Position numbers and translations under genes: made by a program. Below the pieces are notes generated by a model. It saw nothing but the letters and a program-made list of their open reading frames with translations, was not told where the DNA came from and did not search any database. Positions 6,963 to 14,080 of a stretch of 17,211 nucleotides of DNA are shown one piece after another. Position 1 is the first letter of the stretch, and the number at the start of each line of letters is the position of its first letter. This DNA comes from CAYGZA01 sp964354135. GTDB taxonomy: Bacteria > Planctomycetota > Planctomycetia > Pirellulales > Thermoguttaceae. The DNA lies in contig CAYGZA010000115.1 in NCBI GenBank assembly GCA_964354135.1, positions 1-17,211 of the forward strand, written 5' to 3'.

Positions 6963-8903
6963 TCAGTCTTCGTTGAACGGCGGCTCACGCCGGCCTGTGT
7001 CGGGGAGTACCTTCTTTTCCATAATCATGTCCACGTCCCACTTAAAGGGGCCTGACAGCATTCTGCTGCCGCCGCCGCGGCCGTCGGTCATCGCTCGCGA
7101 AAGGTCATCAAACATGGGAGGGAAGCCGTCATAGCGGCTGTTGTCGTGTGCGATGAATTCGCGCACGCGCGCGGCCCGTTGCTTGAGGGCCGCCGCCAGC
7201 GGAGCGAACGACTCCCAAGTCGGCGACACCTGATAAGCGTGGTAAAGGTGGTAAACGTTGGCGATATCCTGGCAGTAGAGGAAGTTGCGCTCGACCATGT
7301 TGATTCGGGCGCGCACGGCCCCTTCCGGCTCCAGTTCCTTGGCGCGCGCGATCTTCGATTCCATGTACTTGAGCAGGCTCGGCGGATAGTAGTAGCTGTA
7401 GTGCGACTCCGAGCACTGAACCATTGTAGGCAGTTTGTAGCCGGGGACGACCGGCGTCCAGCGACTGTCTCCAAACGGATCGCCGGAAGCCTTATGTTCC
7501 AGCCGCTCGTAAAGCGCGTCGAACATCTGCCTCATCGGAACGTACGCCTTGCCGAACGCAGCGCGGTAGAAGCCGTCCAGTTCCTTTTGCCAATCGCAGT
7601 CCGGATCATCGAGGCACTTGTTGAAGATGTAGTACACCGGGCCCTCAAGCCCCCAGCTCTCGCCGATCCCGCAACAATACATGCCGCTCACCTTCCGCTC
7701 GTGGAAGAACTTCACCTGCCTGGCGATCATGCCGGGCGTGCTCTTCGGACCGTAAGCCATCTCATGGTAGTCCCCCCAGTTGTAAAGGTAGACCAGGAAC
7801 TTGTCAGCCTTGCCGCGCCACCGCTCGAAGTTCTCGTAGGAATAGACGCACAGCTCTATGACCACGCTTGCGCCGAACTTGGCGATGGTCTTGGGAGGCA
7901 CATCGGTGGGCCAGTAGGCGATTATGACCACCTTCGCGTCCGGCCGGTCCTTGGCCAGGCGCTGGGCGAGCTTGTTGTGGACGATCCAATGGCGTTCGCC
8001 CGCATCGGCGGCAATTGCCTTGCACGGGTCACACTCGCAGGGCTGGTAGCCGTCGGTCTGGGCGAGCTGCACCATGCTGTACCCCTCATCAATGTGCTTG
8101 AGCATCTCGACGTACAGTAGATCCTGCACTTCTGGGTTGCTGATGCAGAGGTGGTTGTACGAGCTGTCGCGCACGCCCTTGATGACCGCGAAATACTCCG
8201 GATGGTCCTTGGCGTATTTTTCCTTCGGCACAGCGGCATAGTAGGAATGGCCGCCGTAACTGAAGTATGGGACGCTTGCCCGGTAGCTGCAGTTGAACTC
8301 GTACCCTTCGACATACCAGAATGCGGCCACCCAATCGAATACGGGCGTCCATGAGCGGTTCAGATCGGACGGGAAGGAGATTGTGGCGTTCTTCGGGATT
8401 TCCGTGCCCAGCCCCTGAGAGTTCGGCCAGAGCCAGCGCACGCCCGCGTAGTCGTGCAGGAAGATGTGCGCCGCCTTCTTGCTTGCCGGCATGACGTAGT
8501 TGCCGTCCCCCTTGATGTAACCGCTGCGGTCGTTGCCGGCCAGGAAGAGGTTGCCATCCACCACCTTGAGCACGCAGGCAATCCCCTTCATCGCCGCCAC
8601 ATTCAGCCCGGCCTTCTCGGCGGCGCGCGTCTTGCCGATGAACACCTTCGGGCCGGCTGGCGCCTGAGCTTCCTCCACAACGGCGAGTCGCGCGCCGGAG
8701 GCCTTTTCCACCGTGTCCGCCAGCATCGTGGCCGCCGACATCGCAACTGGGTTCTTGCCGTCGGGTACGACCACGGTATAGACCGCCTTCCCGTCCTGAA
8801 CCAAACTCAGCGTCGCTCCCGCTGCGCGAATGGTGGGCGCGCTGAGCAGAGAAACCGCCACGATAATCGACAGCGTCCATTTCAGACCGTGTTGTGTTTT
8901 CAT
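6963..8903 (-). CDS. DUF4838 family secreted protein (GH67/GH20-like N-terminal domain)
   Basis: A 646-aa protein starting at the ATG at 8903, with AGGA 7 nt upstream; the in-frame ATG at 8936 lies inside the predicted -10 box and is rejected. Signal peptide residues 1-28. Residues about 40-125 resemble the small alpha/beta domain found before the catalytic barrels of GH20 and GH67 enzymes (MSAATMLADTVEKASGARL, KVFIGKTRAAE). Then come AGVRWLWP (153-160), HPEYFAV (234-240), the LCISNPEV block (252-259) and QTDGY with a CECDPC cysteine cluster (282-294), all typical of DUF4838 proteins, followed by a barrel-like region. Members occur widely in polysaccharide loci of PVC and Bacteroidota lineages; their activity is not established to my knowledge, and glycosidase activity is only suspected. 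A promoter with an overlapping palindrome lies just upstream, and the 2779-6687 gene follows 275 bp downstream. Confidence 0.9.
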   Translation of the reverse strand: MKTQHGLKWTLSIIVAVSLLSAPTIRAAGATLSLVQDGKAVYTVVVPDGKNPVAMSAATMLADTVEKASGARLAVVEEAQAPAGPKVFIGKTRAAEKAGLNVAAMKGIACVLKVVDGNLFLAGNDRSGYIKGDGNYVMPASKKAAHIFLHDYAGVRWLWPNSQGLGTEIPKNATISFPSDLNRSWTPVFDWVAAFWYVEGYEFNCSYRASVPYFSYGGHSYYAAVPKEKYAKDHPEYFAVIKGVRDSSYNHLCISNPEVQDLLYVEMLKHIDEGYSMVQLAQTDGYQPCECDPCKAIAADAGERHWIVHNKLAQRLAKDRPDAKVVIIAYWPTDVPPKTIAKFGASVVIELCVYSYENFERWRGKADKFLVYLYNWGDYHEMAYGPKSTPGMIARQVKFFHERKVSGMYCCGIGESWGLEGPVYYIFNKCLDDPDCDWQKELDGFYRAAFGKAYVPMRQMFDALYERLEHKASGDPFGDSRWTPVVPGYKLPTMVQCSESHYSYYYPPSLLKYMESKIARAKELEPEGAVRARINMVERNFLYCQDIANVYHLYHAYQVSPTWESFAPLAAALKQRAARVREFIAHDNSRYDGFPPMFDDLSRAMTDGRGGGSRMLSGPFKWDVDMIMEKKVLPDTGRREPPFNED

Positions 8904-8934
8904 CGTTCTTTCCTGCATAACTAAGGTGCTCCCC

Positions 8935-8948
8935 ATTGTCTAGACAAT
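8935..8948. promoter_or_regulatory. Perfect 14-bp palindrome, GntR/HutC-type operator candidate
   Basis: ATTGTCTAGACAAT is a perfect palindrome. Its core GTCTAGAC fits the GTNTANAC pattern known for operators of the HutC subfamily of GntR regulators, many of which control sugar or amino-sugar catabolism. A second, overlapping palindrome ACAATTGT occupies 8944-8951. The site covers the -10 box of the DUF4838 promoter, the usual place for a repressor. No regulator gene is in the window. Confidence 0.6.
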
Positions 8949-8963
8949 TGTGGAGTGTGTCAA
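8935..8963 (-). promoter_or_regulatory. Sigma-70-like promoter of the DUF4838 gene
   Basis: On the minus strand TTGACA (8963-8958), a 17-bp spacer and GACAAT (8940-8935). The -35 is a perfect consensus and the -10 matches 4 of 6. Transcription would start near 8928, leaving a leader of about 25 nt that contains the ribosome binding site. The -10 box is half of the palindrome 8935-8948, so binding there would block initiation. Confidence 0.65.
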
Positions 8964-8997
8964 AACTCTTCGAAACTGTCCCCTTGTTAACTCAGGG

Positions 8998-9010
8998 AAC
9001 CGTTCACGGG
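8998..9010. repeat. 13-bp direct repeat AACCGTTCACGGG, copy 1
   Basis: Identical to 9055-9067, with starts 57 bp apart. Each copy contains a small inverted repeat CCGT-TC-ACGG. It could be a regulator site or part of a dispersed REP-like family. Confidence 0.55.
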
Positions 9011-9054
9011 TCTTTGCGAATTGGTATTGGGTCATCGGGTGTTACACTCGGCGT

Positions 9055-9067
9055 AACCGTTCACGGG
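9055..9067. repeat. 13-bp direct repeat AACCGTTCACGGG, copy 2
   Basis: Second exact copy of the motif at 8998-9010, in the same orientation. A weak GTTAC...GTAAC inverted repeat (near 9040-9057) runs into it from the left. Confidence 0.55.
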
Positions 9068-9118
9068 GTTCTTACCTCTTACTAGGTTCTTCACTTTTCG
9101 GGTGGGCTTATGGGGATA

Positions 9119-9141
9119 ATTGAGCGGGCCTCAATGCTCAA
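9119..9141. other. Two overlapping, mutually exclusive small hairpins
   Basis: ATTGAG (9119-9124) pairs with CTCAAT (9130-9135) across a 5-nt loop, while TTGAGC (9120-9125) pairs with GCTCAA (9136-9141) across 10 nt. Both stems are perfect and share the left arm, so only one can form at a time. The stems are short and chance is possible. Confidence 0.3.
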
Positions 9142-9171
9142 GATCGGGTAGACTCGGGGGTTGATGGAATG

Positions 9172-9296
9172 ACAGTCTACCGCACAAGACGGCCGGGAGC
9201 AAGAGTCGGCTTGACTTCACTGCGGCGGCGGGCAGGCAGCGTCCGATGAGGCCCCCGTCAGATCGTGAGGGAGTATCTCCACTTGACCTTTGCCTT
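9172..9296. repeat. 125-bp intergenic repeat, copy B
   Basis: Gap-free partner of 6765-6889 (112 of 125 identical). It lies between the divergent DUF4838 and PQQ-like genes. In the + direction its right end carries the -35-like TTGCCT of the PQQ-like gene's promoter candidate. In the minus direction both copies keep a -10-like TAGACT (9179-9174 here) with a conserved GTCTTGTGCGG before it. An 8-bp inverted repeat (9147-9154 and 9174-9181) spans its left boundary. Confidence 0.85.
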
Positions 9297-9318
9297 TCTC
9301 GGACGGGCAATGTACAAT
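9290..9318 (+). promoter_or_regulatory. Promoter candidate for the PQQ-like gene
   Basis: TTGCCT (9290-9295), a 17-bp spacer and TACAAT (9313-9318), which match sigma-70 hexamers at 4 and 5 of 6. Transcription would start near 9325, giving a leader of about 80 nt before the ATG at 9406. In repeat copy A the -35 part is conserved but no -10 follows. Confidence 0.45.
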
Positions 9319-9405
9319 CACGATCGTTTCCAGCCCCCAATGATGGATCTGTCCCGTTTTCTCCACATCAACTTTCGTCCACCAGTTCAGCGAGGGTGCA
9401 ACGCA

Positions 9406-11964
9406 ATGTATCCCAAATCCCGAATGGTCCACGTCCTGTATCCGATGACGCTCGCGTTGGCCCTCGTTCTTGCCGGGACTCGGTGCCCCGCTGCCGACTG
9501 GCCGCAATTCATGCGTAATCCGGCCCACACGGGCGATGCGGCCGACGAGGCGTTGCAGCTCCCGTTGGGCCTCGTGGCGCAGGTTCGACTCGATGACGCG
9601 GTGACGACCTCGCCGGCCGTGGTCGGAGGGAGAGCCTACGTCATAGACCAGATGGGCACGGCCTACTGCATCGACGCCCGTACCGGCCGGATTATCTGGA
9701 AGAGTGCGCCCGACGCCGCGGGGGCGATGGGCGCCAACACCTCCTCGCCCTGCGTGGCCCAAGGCCGGGTCTGCTTCGGCACCACCGCCGGAAACTTCCA
9801 CGTCCTCGACGCCCGCGACGGCAAGGTCGTCAAGAGGCTGAACATCGGCACTCCGATCCTCAGCGCCCCGACCTTTGCCAACGGCTCCGTCTACTTCCAG
9901 GCGCTCGATGCCGTCCTGCGATGCGTGGACCTCGACGGCCGGGAGCGATGGAAATGGGACCACTACGCGCGTTACCGAGAGCCGGCAGAAATGACCAAAG
10001 CCCTGGAGCGCAAACGTGGCCCGAGCTCTGTGGACGGCCAGTACGACCCGCCAAACTACGGCGGGGGCGACGTGGCGGTTTCGGGAAAGAAAGTGGTATC
10101 CAGCTTCGGCTGGGATGTCGCCTGCCTGGAGGACACCGGTACTGAGGCGAAACTCCTCTGGTGCAACCGGGCGCCGACAGGAGGGGACGGGTCGGCGCCG
10201 ATGTCGTCGTCCATTTCCGGCGACTGGGTCTACAACGCGGGCATGGGGGCCGATGGCGTCCTGGCAATGACCCGGCTCTCCCTCCGTGACGGACAGGTTG
10301 TCAAGGATGGCAAGCTCGATGCGGAACCCTGGAGCACGCCCGCGGTCCGCGGCGCCGTGGTCGCGGGGCACGATCATGAAGTCCGCTATTACGGCAAGAA
10401 CGGCATCGCGTTGCACGATTTCGAGGCGGGTAAGACGCTCGTGAAGTGGCGGGACGACAAGGATGCAACGCCGATGGTCACCTCCCACGCCCTGGCGAAA
10501 GAACACCTGGTGGCCACAACCCTGCGGGGCGAGGTCCTCGTGATCGATCTTGCCGCCAAGCCGGGGGCGCCCCCCTTCCGCTTTCGGACGCCCAACGGCA
10601 AGGGCATCGGCTCGTCCCCCGCCATCTCCGGCGGCCGCGTCTATTTCGGCTGCGACGACGGCTATTTCTATGTCCTCGGGCCCGACGGCAACCTCCGCCC
10701 GGCGGTGGACGACAAACTCACGCTCCACGAGCCGCGCGGCAAGGTCCGATCGGCGACAGGGAGGATGTCCGGCTGGCCGTCCACCTGCGGGAACGCGGCC
10801 AATACGTTTTTTGTGGACGACCCGGACCTGAAGCCGCCTCTCCGGGTTCGCTGGGCGACTCGGGGCTTCGGACACTTCAAGGCGCCGTGCATCGCCCACG
10901 AGGGAGACCTTGTCAGCGTGACGCTCGAGGGTCTGGTGACTTGCCAGGAACAGGCGACGGGCCGCACGCGCTGGCGGGCGGCCATGCCCGGGCCGGAGTC
11001 GTGGACCGGGACGGGCTTGCTCGCCGATGCCGGCCGATTATTTGTGGCCCGGCCGATCTACGGCCGCCCCGAAGGCGTCTTCCACTGCCTGGACCTCCGC
11101 ACGGGCCGCATCCTCTGGACCGTGGACATCGGCGGCCGGCACATCTGGGAGCGGAGCTCGCCTGTAGTGGCGGGCGATCTGGTCGCCTTCGGCTCCACTC
11201 AACCCAATAGAAACGGGCCGCCCGGCACGATGATCAAGGCCTGGAACGTCGAGACCGGCAAGCCGGCCTGGCAGGTGGACCTGAACGTCCATAGCAACCG
11301 GGTCGGCGACATCGCCGGATGCACCGACGGCAAGGTGATGTACTTCACCGCCGGCGTGGGAGACTATAAGTTGACACAGGGGGAGAAGAAAGGGGGCGAG
11401 GCGGTGGCGATTGAGGCCAAGACCGGCAAGGTCCTCTGGCGATCCACCGACCCCTTCGGCTCGACCTACCCGGTGCTCGCGGGGGACCGGCTGCTCCTGA
11501 ACGAATACTTCGGCGACCTGAGCTGCGTTTCGGCCGCGGACGGCAAGCCCCTCTGGAAGCGGAAGACCGGGGGCTACGACCGGTTCAGCGTCGGGCCAGA
11601 TTTTCTGGTCATGCGCGGCTATGGCGGGCACGGGGCCAAGGTCCGGCTGGAGGACGGCAAGGACTACCCCGGCTGTAAGGAACTCGGCGGCGAGACCCAC
11701 GCCTGCGGCGCCGTGGCTCTGACCCCCAACTGCAGTTTCGCCATTACGCTGGCCGGCCTCAACGTCCGCGAGGTCCAGACGGGGAAGCTCCTGTGGCACT
11801 CGCCCGGCTTCGCGCCCCGCGCCTGCGTGAACGCGGTGCTGGCCAATGGACGGGTCTTCTGGACCAGCGCTGCCAGCGGCACGATCTATTGTTGGGAGCC
11901 CGCGCCGCCAGGTGCCGGGACGATATCGCGGATCCTCCGCAACTGCTCAGGTCCGGATAAGTAG
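9406..11964 (+). CDS. Secreted PQQ-like beta-propeller repeat protein
   Basis: An 852-aa protein. The ATG at 9406 is chosen because GAGG lies 10 nt upstream and a Sec leader follows (hydrophobic MTLALALVLAG, probable cleavage after PAA near residue 30); there is no lipobox. The mature protein opens with WPQFMRNPAHTG, the usual start of this family. Blade motifs of the type G.aYCiDArTGriiWk (residues 84-99) recur, for example GNFHVLDARDGKVV, GVFHCLDLRTGRILW, MIKAWNVETGKPAW, EAVAIEAKTGKVLW and LSCVSAADGKPLW, enough for one or two propellers. In these large exported proteins PQQ binding and enzyme activity are usually unproven; a scaffold or binding role is as likely as a dehydrogenase. It is the only + strand gene. 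Its last 26 codons overlap the convergent gene: the family-like end is near YCWEPAP, and the following residues are read antisense to the neighbour. Confidence 0.88.
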   Translation: MYPKSRMVHVLYPMTLALALVLAGTRCPAADWPQFMRNPAHTGDAADEALQLPLGLVAQVRLDDAVTTSPAVVGGRAYVIDQMGTAYCIDARTGRIIWKSAPDAAGAMGANTSSPCVAQGRVCFGTTAGNFHVLDARDGKVVKRLNIGTPILSAPTFANGSVYFQALDAVLRCVDLDGRERWKWDHYARYREPAEMTKALERKRGPSSVDGQYDPPNYGGGDVAVSGKKVVSSFGWDVACLEDTGTEAKLLWCNRAPTGGDGSAPMSSSISGDWVYNAGMGADGVLAMTRLSLRDGQVVKDGKLDAEPWSTPAVRGAVVAGHDHEVRYYGKNGIALHDFEAGKTLVKWRDDKDATPMVTSHALAKEHLVATTLRGEVLVIDLAAKPGAPPFRFRTPNGKGIGSSPAISGGRVYFGCDDGYFYVLGPDGNLRPAVDDKLTLHEPRGKVRSATGRMSGWPSTCGNAANTFFVDDPDLKPPLRVRWATRGFGHFKAPCIAHEGDLVSVTLEGLVTCQEQATGRTRWRAAMPGPESWTGTGLLADAGRLFVARPIYGRPEGVFHCLDLRTGRILWTVDIGGRHIWERSSPVVAGDLVAFGSTQPNRNGPPGTMIKAWNVETGKPAWQVDLNVHSNRVGDIAGCTDGKVMYFTAGVGDYKLTQGEKKGGEAVAIEAKTGKVLWRSTDPFGSTYPVLAGDRLLLNEYFGDLSCVSAADGKPLWKRKTGGYDRFSVGPDFLVMRGYGGHGAKVRLEDGKDYPGCKELGGETHACGAVALTPNCSFAITLAGLNVREVQTGKLLWHSPGFAPRACVNAVLANGRVFWTSAASGTIYCWEPAPPGAGTISRILRNCSGPDK

Positions 11965-14066
11965 ACATCCTTGCCGACGAACGTCGGGTAGCCGACCGGA
12001 GCGATCCTGCCCACGACGTGTACGCTCGCGTCTTTCGGGTCGATCCGCACCAGCACGTCCTTCAGGTACGTCCAAACGAAACCATCGGGGCCGCGCGTCA
12101 AACTCTCGTACTCGTAGGACGGGTCCACCCAGTGCGGCCAATAGGCGTCGGTCGAGACGGGCCAGGGCAGGGCCTTGCGGAACAGCACTTCGCCCGTGGA
12201 CACGTCTACGCCGTAGAGGATGCTGCCGTCGGCGCGCTCCCGCTCCGTTGTTAAGCCGAGCAAACGGCCGGGCGCAACCTCGATAATGAGTCCCGTGGTC
12301 CGTGCTTTAGCTATCGGCACGATCTCGCGCACGATCTTCCTCGCAGCTACGTCATAAATGAACAGCTTGGCCTCTTCCGGCGCCCGATTGTTGTTCAGCT
12401 CGTCCGCCGCCCTTGATGTCGAAATGGCGATCAGCCGGCCGCCAAGCACTGGGGCGAGCCAGTGGACGGCGTACCCGCTGAGCGGCCTCCAGAAGCCGTC
12501 GAGCTTCTCCGTCTTCGGGTCATACCACCCGAAGCCGCCGCCGGTGTAGTTGCGCTCGCCGAACCCGCCAAAGTAGATCTTGCCATCGGCGCCGAGCGCG
12601 GAGCTGTGGGCGATGGCGACGCGCGTATCTTTGCCCACGGAGCCCAACGACCGGGGGTTGCTGGCCAGGTCGCCGGGCTGCGGCATCGAACGCCCGGGCG
12701 GCCCGCCCTTAGCCAACGTCCAAGGCCGCGTGGGATCGTAGACAAAGAGCGGCCCGCCCGCGTAGCCGCTGGAATAAAGCTCGCCGCCGCAAACGATCTG
12801 CGTGTAGGGCGCGTGCCCCGGACGGGGGCCAAGGATCGTGGTCTGGCCGGTCTTGGGATCGAAGGCGAACACGCCGCAGTAATCGTCGCCCGTGCCGTAG
12901 AGCCGTCCATCGGGCAGGAGCGTCATGGGATTGATCCGGTGAGGGTAGGTCTCGACGCCCTTCACGTGGATGGCTTTCCAGCCGAGGTCTTCCGGCGTCG
13001 CGTTTGCGGCGGCTCCGCGCTGCGGTTTTCCCTTTGGCCGGGCGCTTGCGGCGTCCTCGGGCGAACGGTGCCAGAGCGTCGCGTTGCCGTCGGCGTCGGG
13101 GTCGATCTGATCGAAGTACACTTGCGGTTTGGATTTCGCGCCCTTGTCCCAAGGCGATGCCTTGGGCGGCCGCGGCGGCGTGTCGCCGGTCTTTGGAATC
13201 GCCTGGCCGTGGTAGAGCCAGTATTCCTTCCGGGGCGCGCCCTGCTCCTGCGGCACGATCGCCCACGCTCCCGGAAAACTCTCGACGATATCCATCACGC
13301 GCTCGGTCGGCGACTCCAGCAGCACCTTTTCTTCGCCGGTCTGGAGGTTCACCGCCACGAGGTACCAGGCGGGGATCATTCCGCTGGCGATATACGCGTG
13401 CGTATCGTCCACGCCCATGGAGTAGCGGCTCCAGGCGCCGTTGGGATGGCTCGGGCCGACGGGGCCGAAATCCTTGACCACCTTGCGGAGTTTCGGGTCG
13501 TATATGTAGAGGCCGACCCGATTGCCCCTGGTCCCCGTGCCGTAGATCCGGCCGTCCGGCCCGACCGCCAGCGGGCGGACCTCGCCGCCCAAACCCGGAA
13601 CGATCTCCCCCCGCTCCTCCAGCGTGTTGGTGGCCGGGTCGTACACGAACAGGTCCATGCTCCACGTGCGATACCAGGGGGTGGCGATGTAGTACTTGCC
13701 GTCCAGTCCGAGCGCCCTGCCCGAAAGATAAAACTGGTGATCGTCCGCTAGTCGCTGCCTCTTCACCTCCCCAGTGCCCAGGTCGAACGCGTAGAGCCAC
13801 GTCGGCCCCCGGTACTCCTTGAAGTACACCTGAAGCACGTCCCAGGTCTTGCCGTCCATGTTGGGCACCATCCAGCGTTCCCAGACATTCACCCCGCGCG
13901 CCGGCTCGCCCAGCGACTCGGTCCGCAGCAGAGGCGCCTGTTCCAGCGCCTCCTTCAGGTCCGGCTGTTCGGCGGCGCGCCATGGCTCTGCGGCGGCAAG
14001 TCCCCCGCCAGCCAGCAACGCCACGGATACGCACCATACCATCCACCCAACGCGGCACGTGCTCAT
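11886..14066 (-). CDS. Secreted beta-propeller (SMP-30/kelch/WD-like) protein
   Basis: A 726-aa protein from the ATG at 14066, with AGGA 7 nt upstream. Signal peptide residues 1-26 (WCVSVALLAGGGLAAA). Repeated blade motifs of the type GpDGriYGtg...lyiYDP (GPDGRIYGTG 169-178, YIYDPK 187-192, LPDGRLYGTGDDYCGVFAFDPKTG, GADGKIYFGGFGERNY, LFIYDV, YGVDVSTGE) indicate one large or two small propellers. A Pro/Lys-rich linker lies at about 291-315. Related propellers occur near polysaccharide enzymes as binding or lactonase-like proteins; I cannot tell which, and no catalytic residues are assigned. The gene starts 14 bp after the GH2 gene, so the two are probably cotranscribed. Its final 26 codons overlap the PQQ-like gene on the other strand. 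Confidence 0.82.
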   Translation of the reverse strand: MSTCRVGWMVWCVSVALLAGGGLAAAEPWRAAEQPDLKEALEQAPLLRTESLGEPARGVNVWERWMVPNMDGKTWDVLQVYFKEYRGPTWLYAFDLGTGEVKRQRLADDHQFYLSGRALGLDGKYYIATPWYRTWSMDLFVYDPATNTLEERGEIVPGLGGEVRPLAVGPDGRIYGTGTRGNRVGLYIYDPKLRKVVKDFGPVGPSHPNGAWSRYSMGVDDTHAYIASGMIPAWYLVAVNLQTGEEKVLLESPTERVMDIVESFPGAWAIVPQEQGAPRKEYWLYHGQAIPKTGDTPPRPPKASPWDKGAKSKPQVYFDQIDPDADGNATLWHRSPEDAASARPKGKPQRGAAANATPEDLGWKAIHVKGVETYPHRINPMTLLPDGRLYGTGDDYCGVFAFDPKTGQTTILGPRPGHAPYTQIVCGGELYSSGYAGGPLFVYDPTRPWTLAKGGPPGRSMPQPGDLASNPRSLGSVGKDTRVAIAHSSALGADGKIYFGGFGERNYTGGGFGWYDPKTEKLDGFWRPLSGYAVHWLAPVLGGRLIAISTSRAADELNNNRAPEEAKLFIYDVAARKIVREIVPIAKARTTGLIIEVAPGRLLGLTTERERADGSILYGVDVSTGEVLFRKALPWPVSTDAYWPHWVDPSYEYESLTRGPDGFVWTYLKDVLVRIDPKDASVHVVGRIAPVGYPTFVGKDVYLSGPEQLRRIRDIVPAPGGAGSQQ

Positions 14067-14080
14067 ATTCTATTCCTTTC

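Larger units (their letters stand above)
8904..9405. other. Divergent intergenic control region
   Basis: These 502 bp separate the leftward DUF4838 gene from the rightward PQQ-like gene. They hold a promoter with a palindromic operator next to the DUF4838 gene (8935-8963), two copies of a 13-bp motif (8998-9010, 9055-9067), overlapping small inverted repeats (9119-9141; also 9147-9154 with 9174-9181), repeat copy B (9172-9296) and a promoter candidate for the PQQ-like gene (9290-9318). No further gene is supported: the frame from 9265 that would extend the PQQ-like gene upstream covers the predicted -10 box and has no leader peptide. Confidence 0.7.

Noticed and set aside
6654..6976. Small frames across repeat copy A as a conserved peptide shared with copy B
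   Set aside because: Differences between the copies do not favour third codon positions, the minus-strand frame starting VEML/VEIL is cut short by a stop in copy B, and no ribosome binding site is shared.
9265..9405. 47-codon upstream extension of the PQQ-like protein
   Set aside because: It would cover the predicted TTGCCT/TACAAT promoter and bury the signal peptide; the ATG at 9406 has a ribosome binding site and a leader.
9217..10899. Open frame of 560 codons on the - strand
   Set aside because: Antisense to the PQQ-like gene, whose blade repeats and leader are convincing. The frame has no motif and no ribosome binding site.
12709..14058. Open frame of 449 codons on the - strand
   Set aside because: Same strand but a different frame from the 726-aa propeller gene; Arg/Gly-rich shadow without domains.
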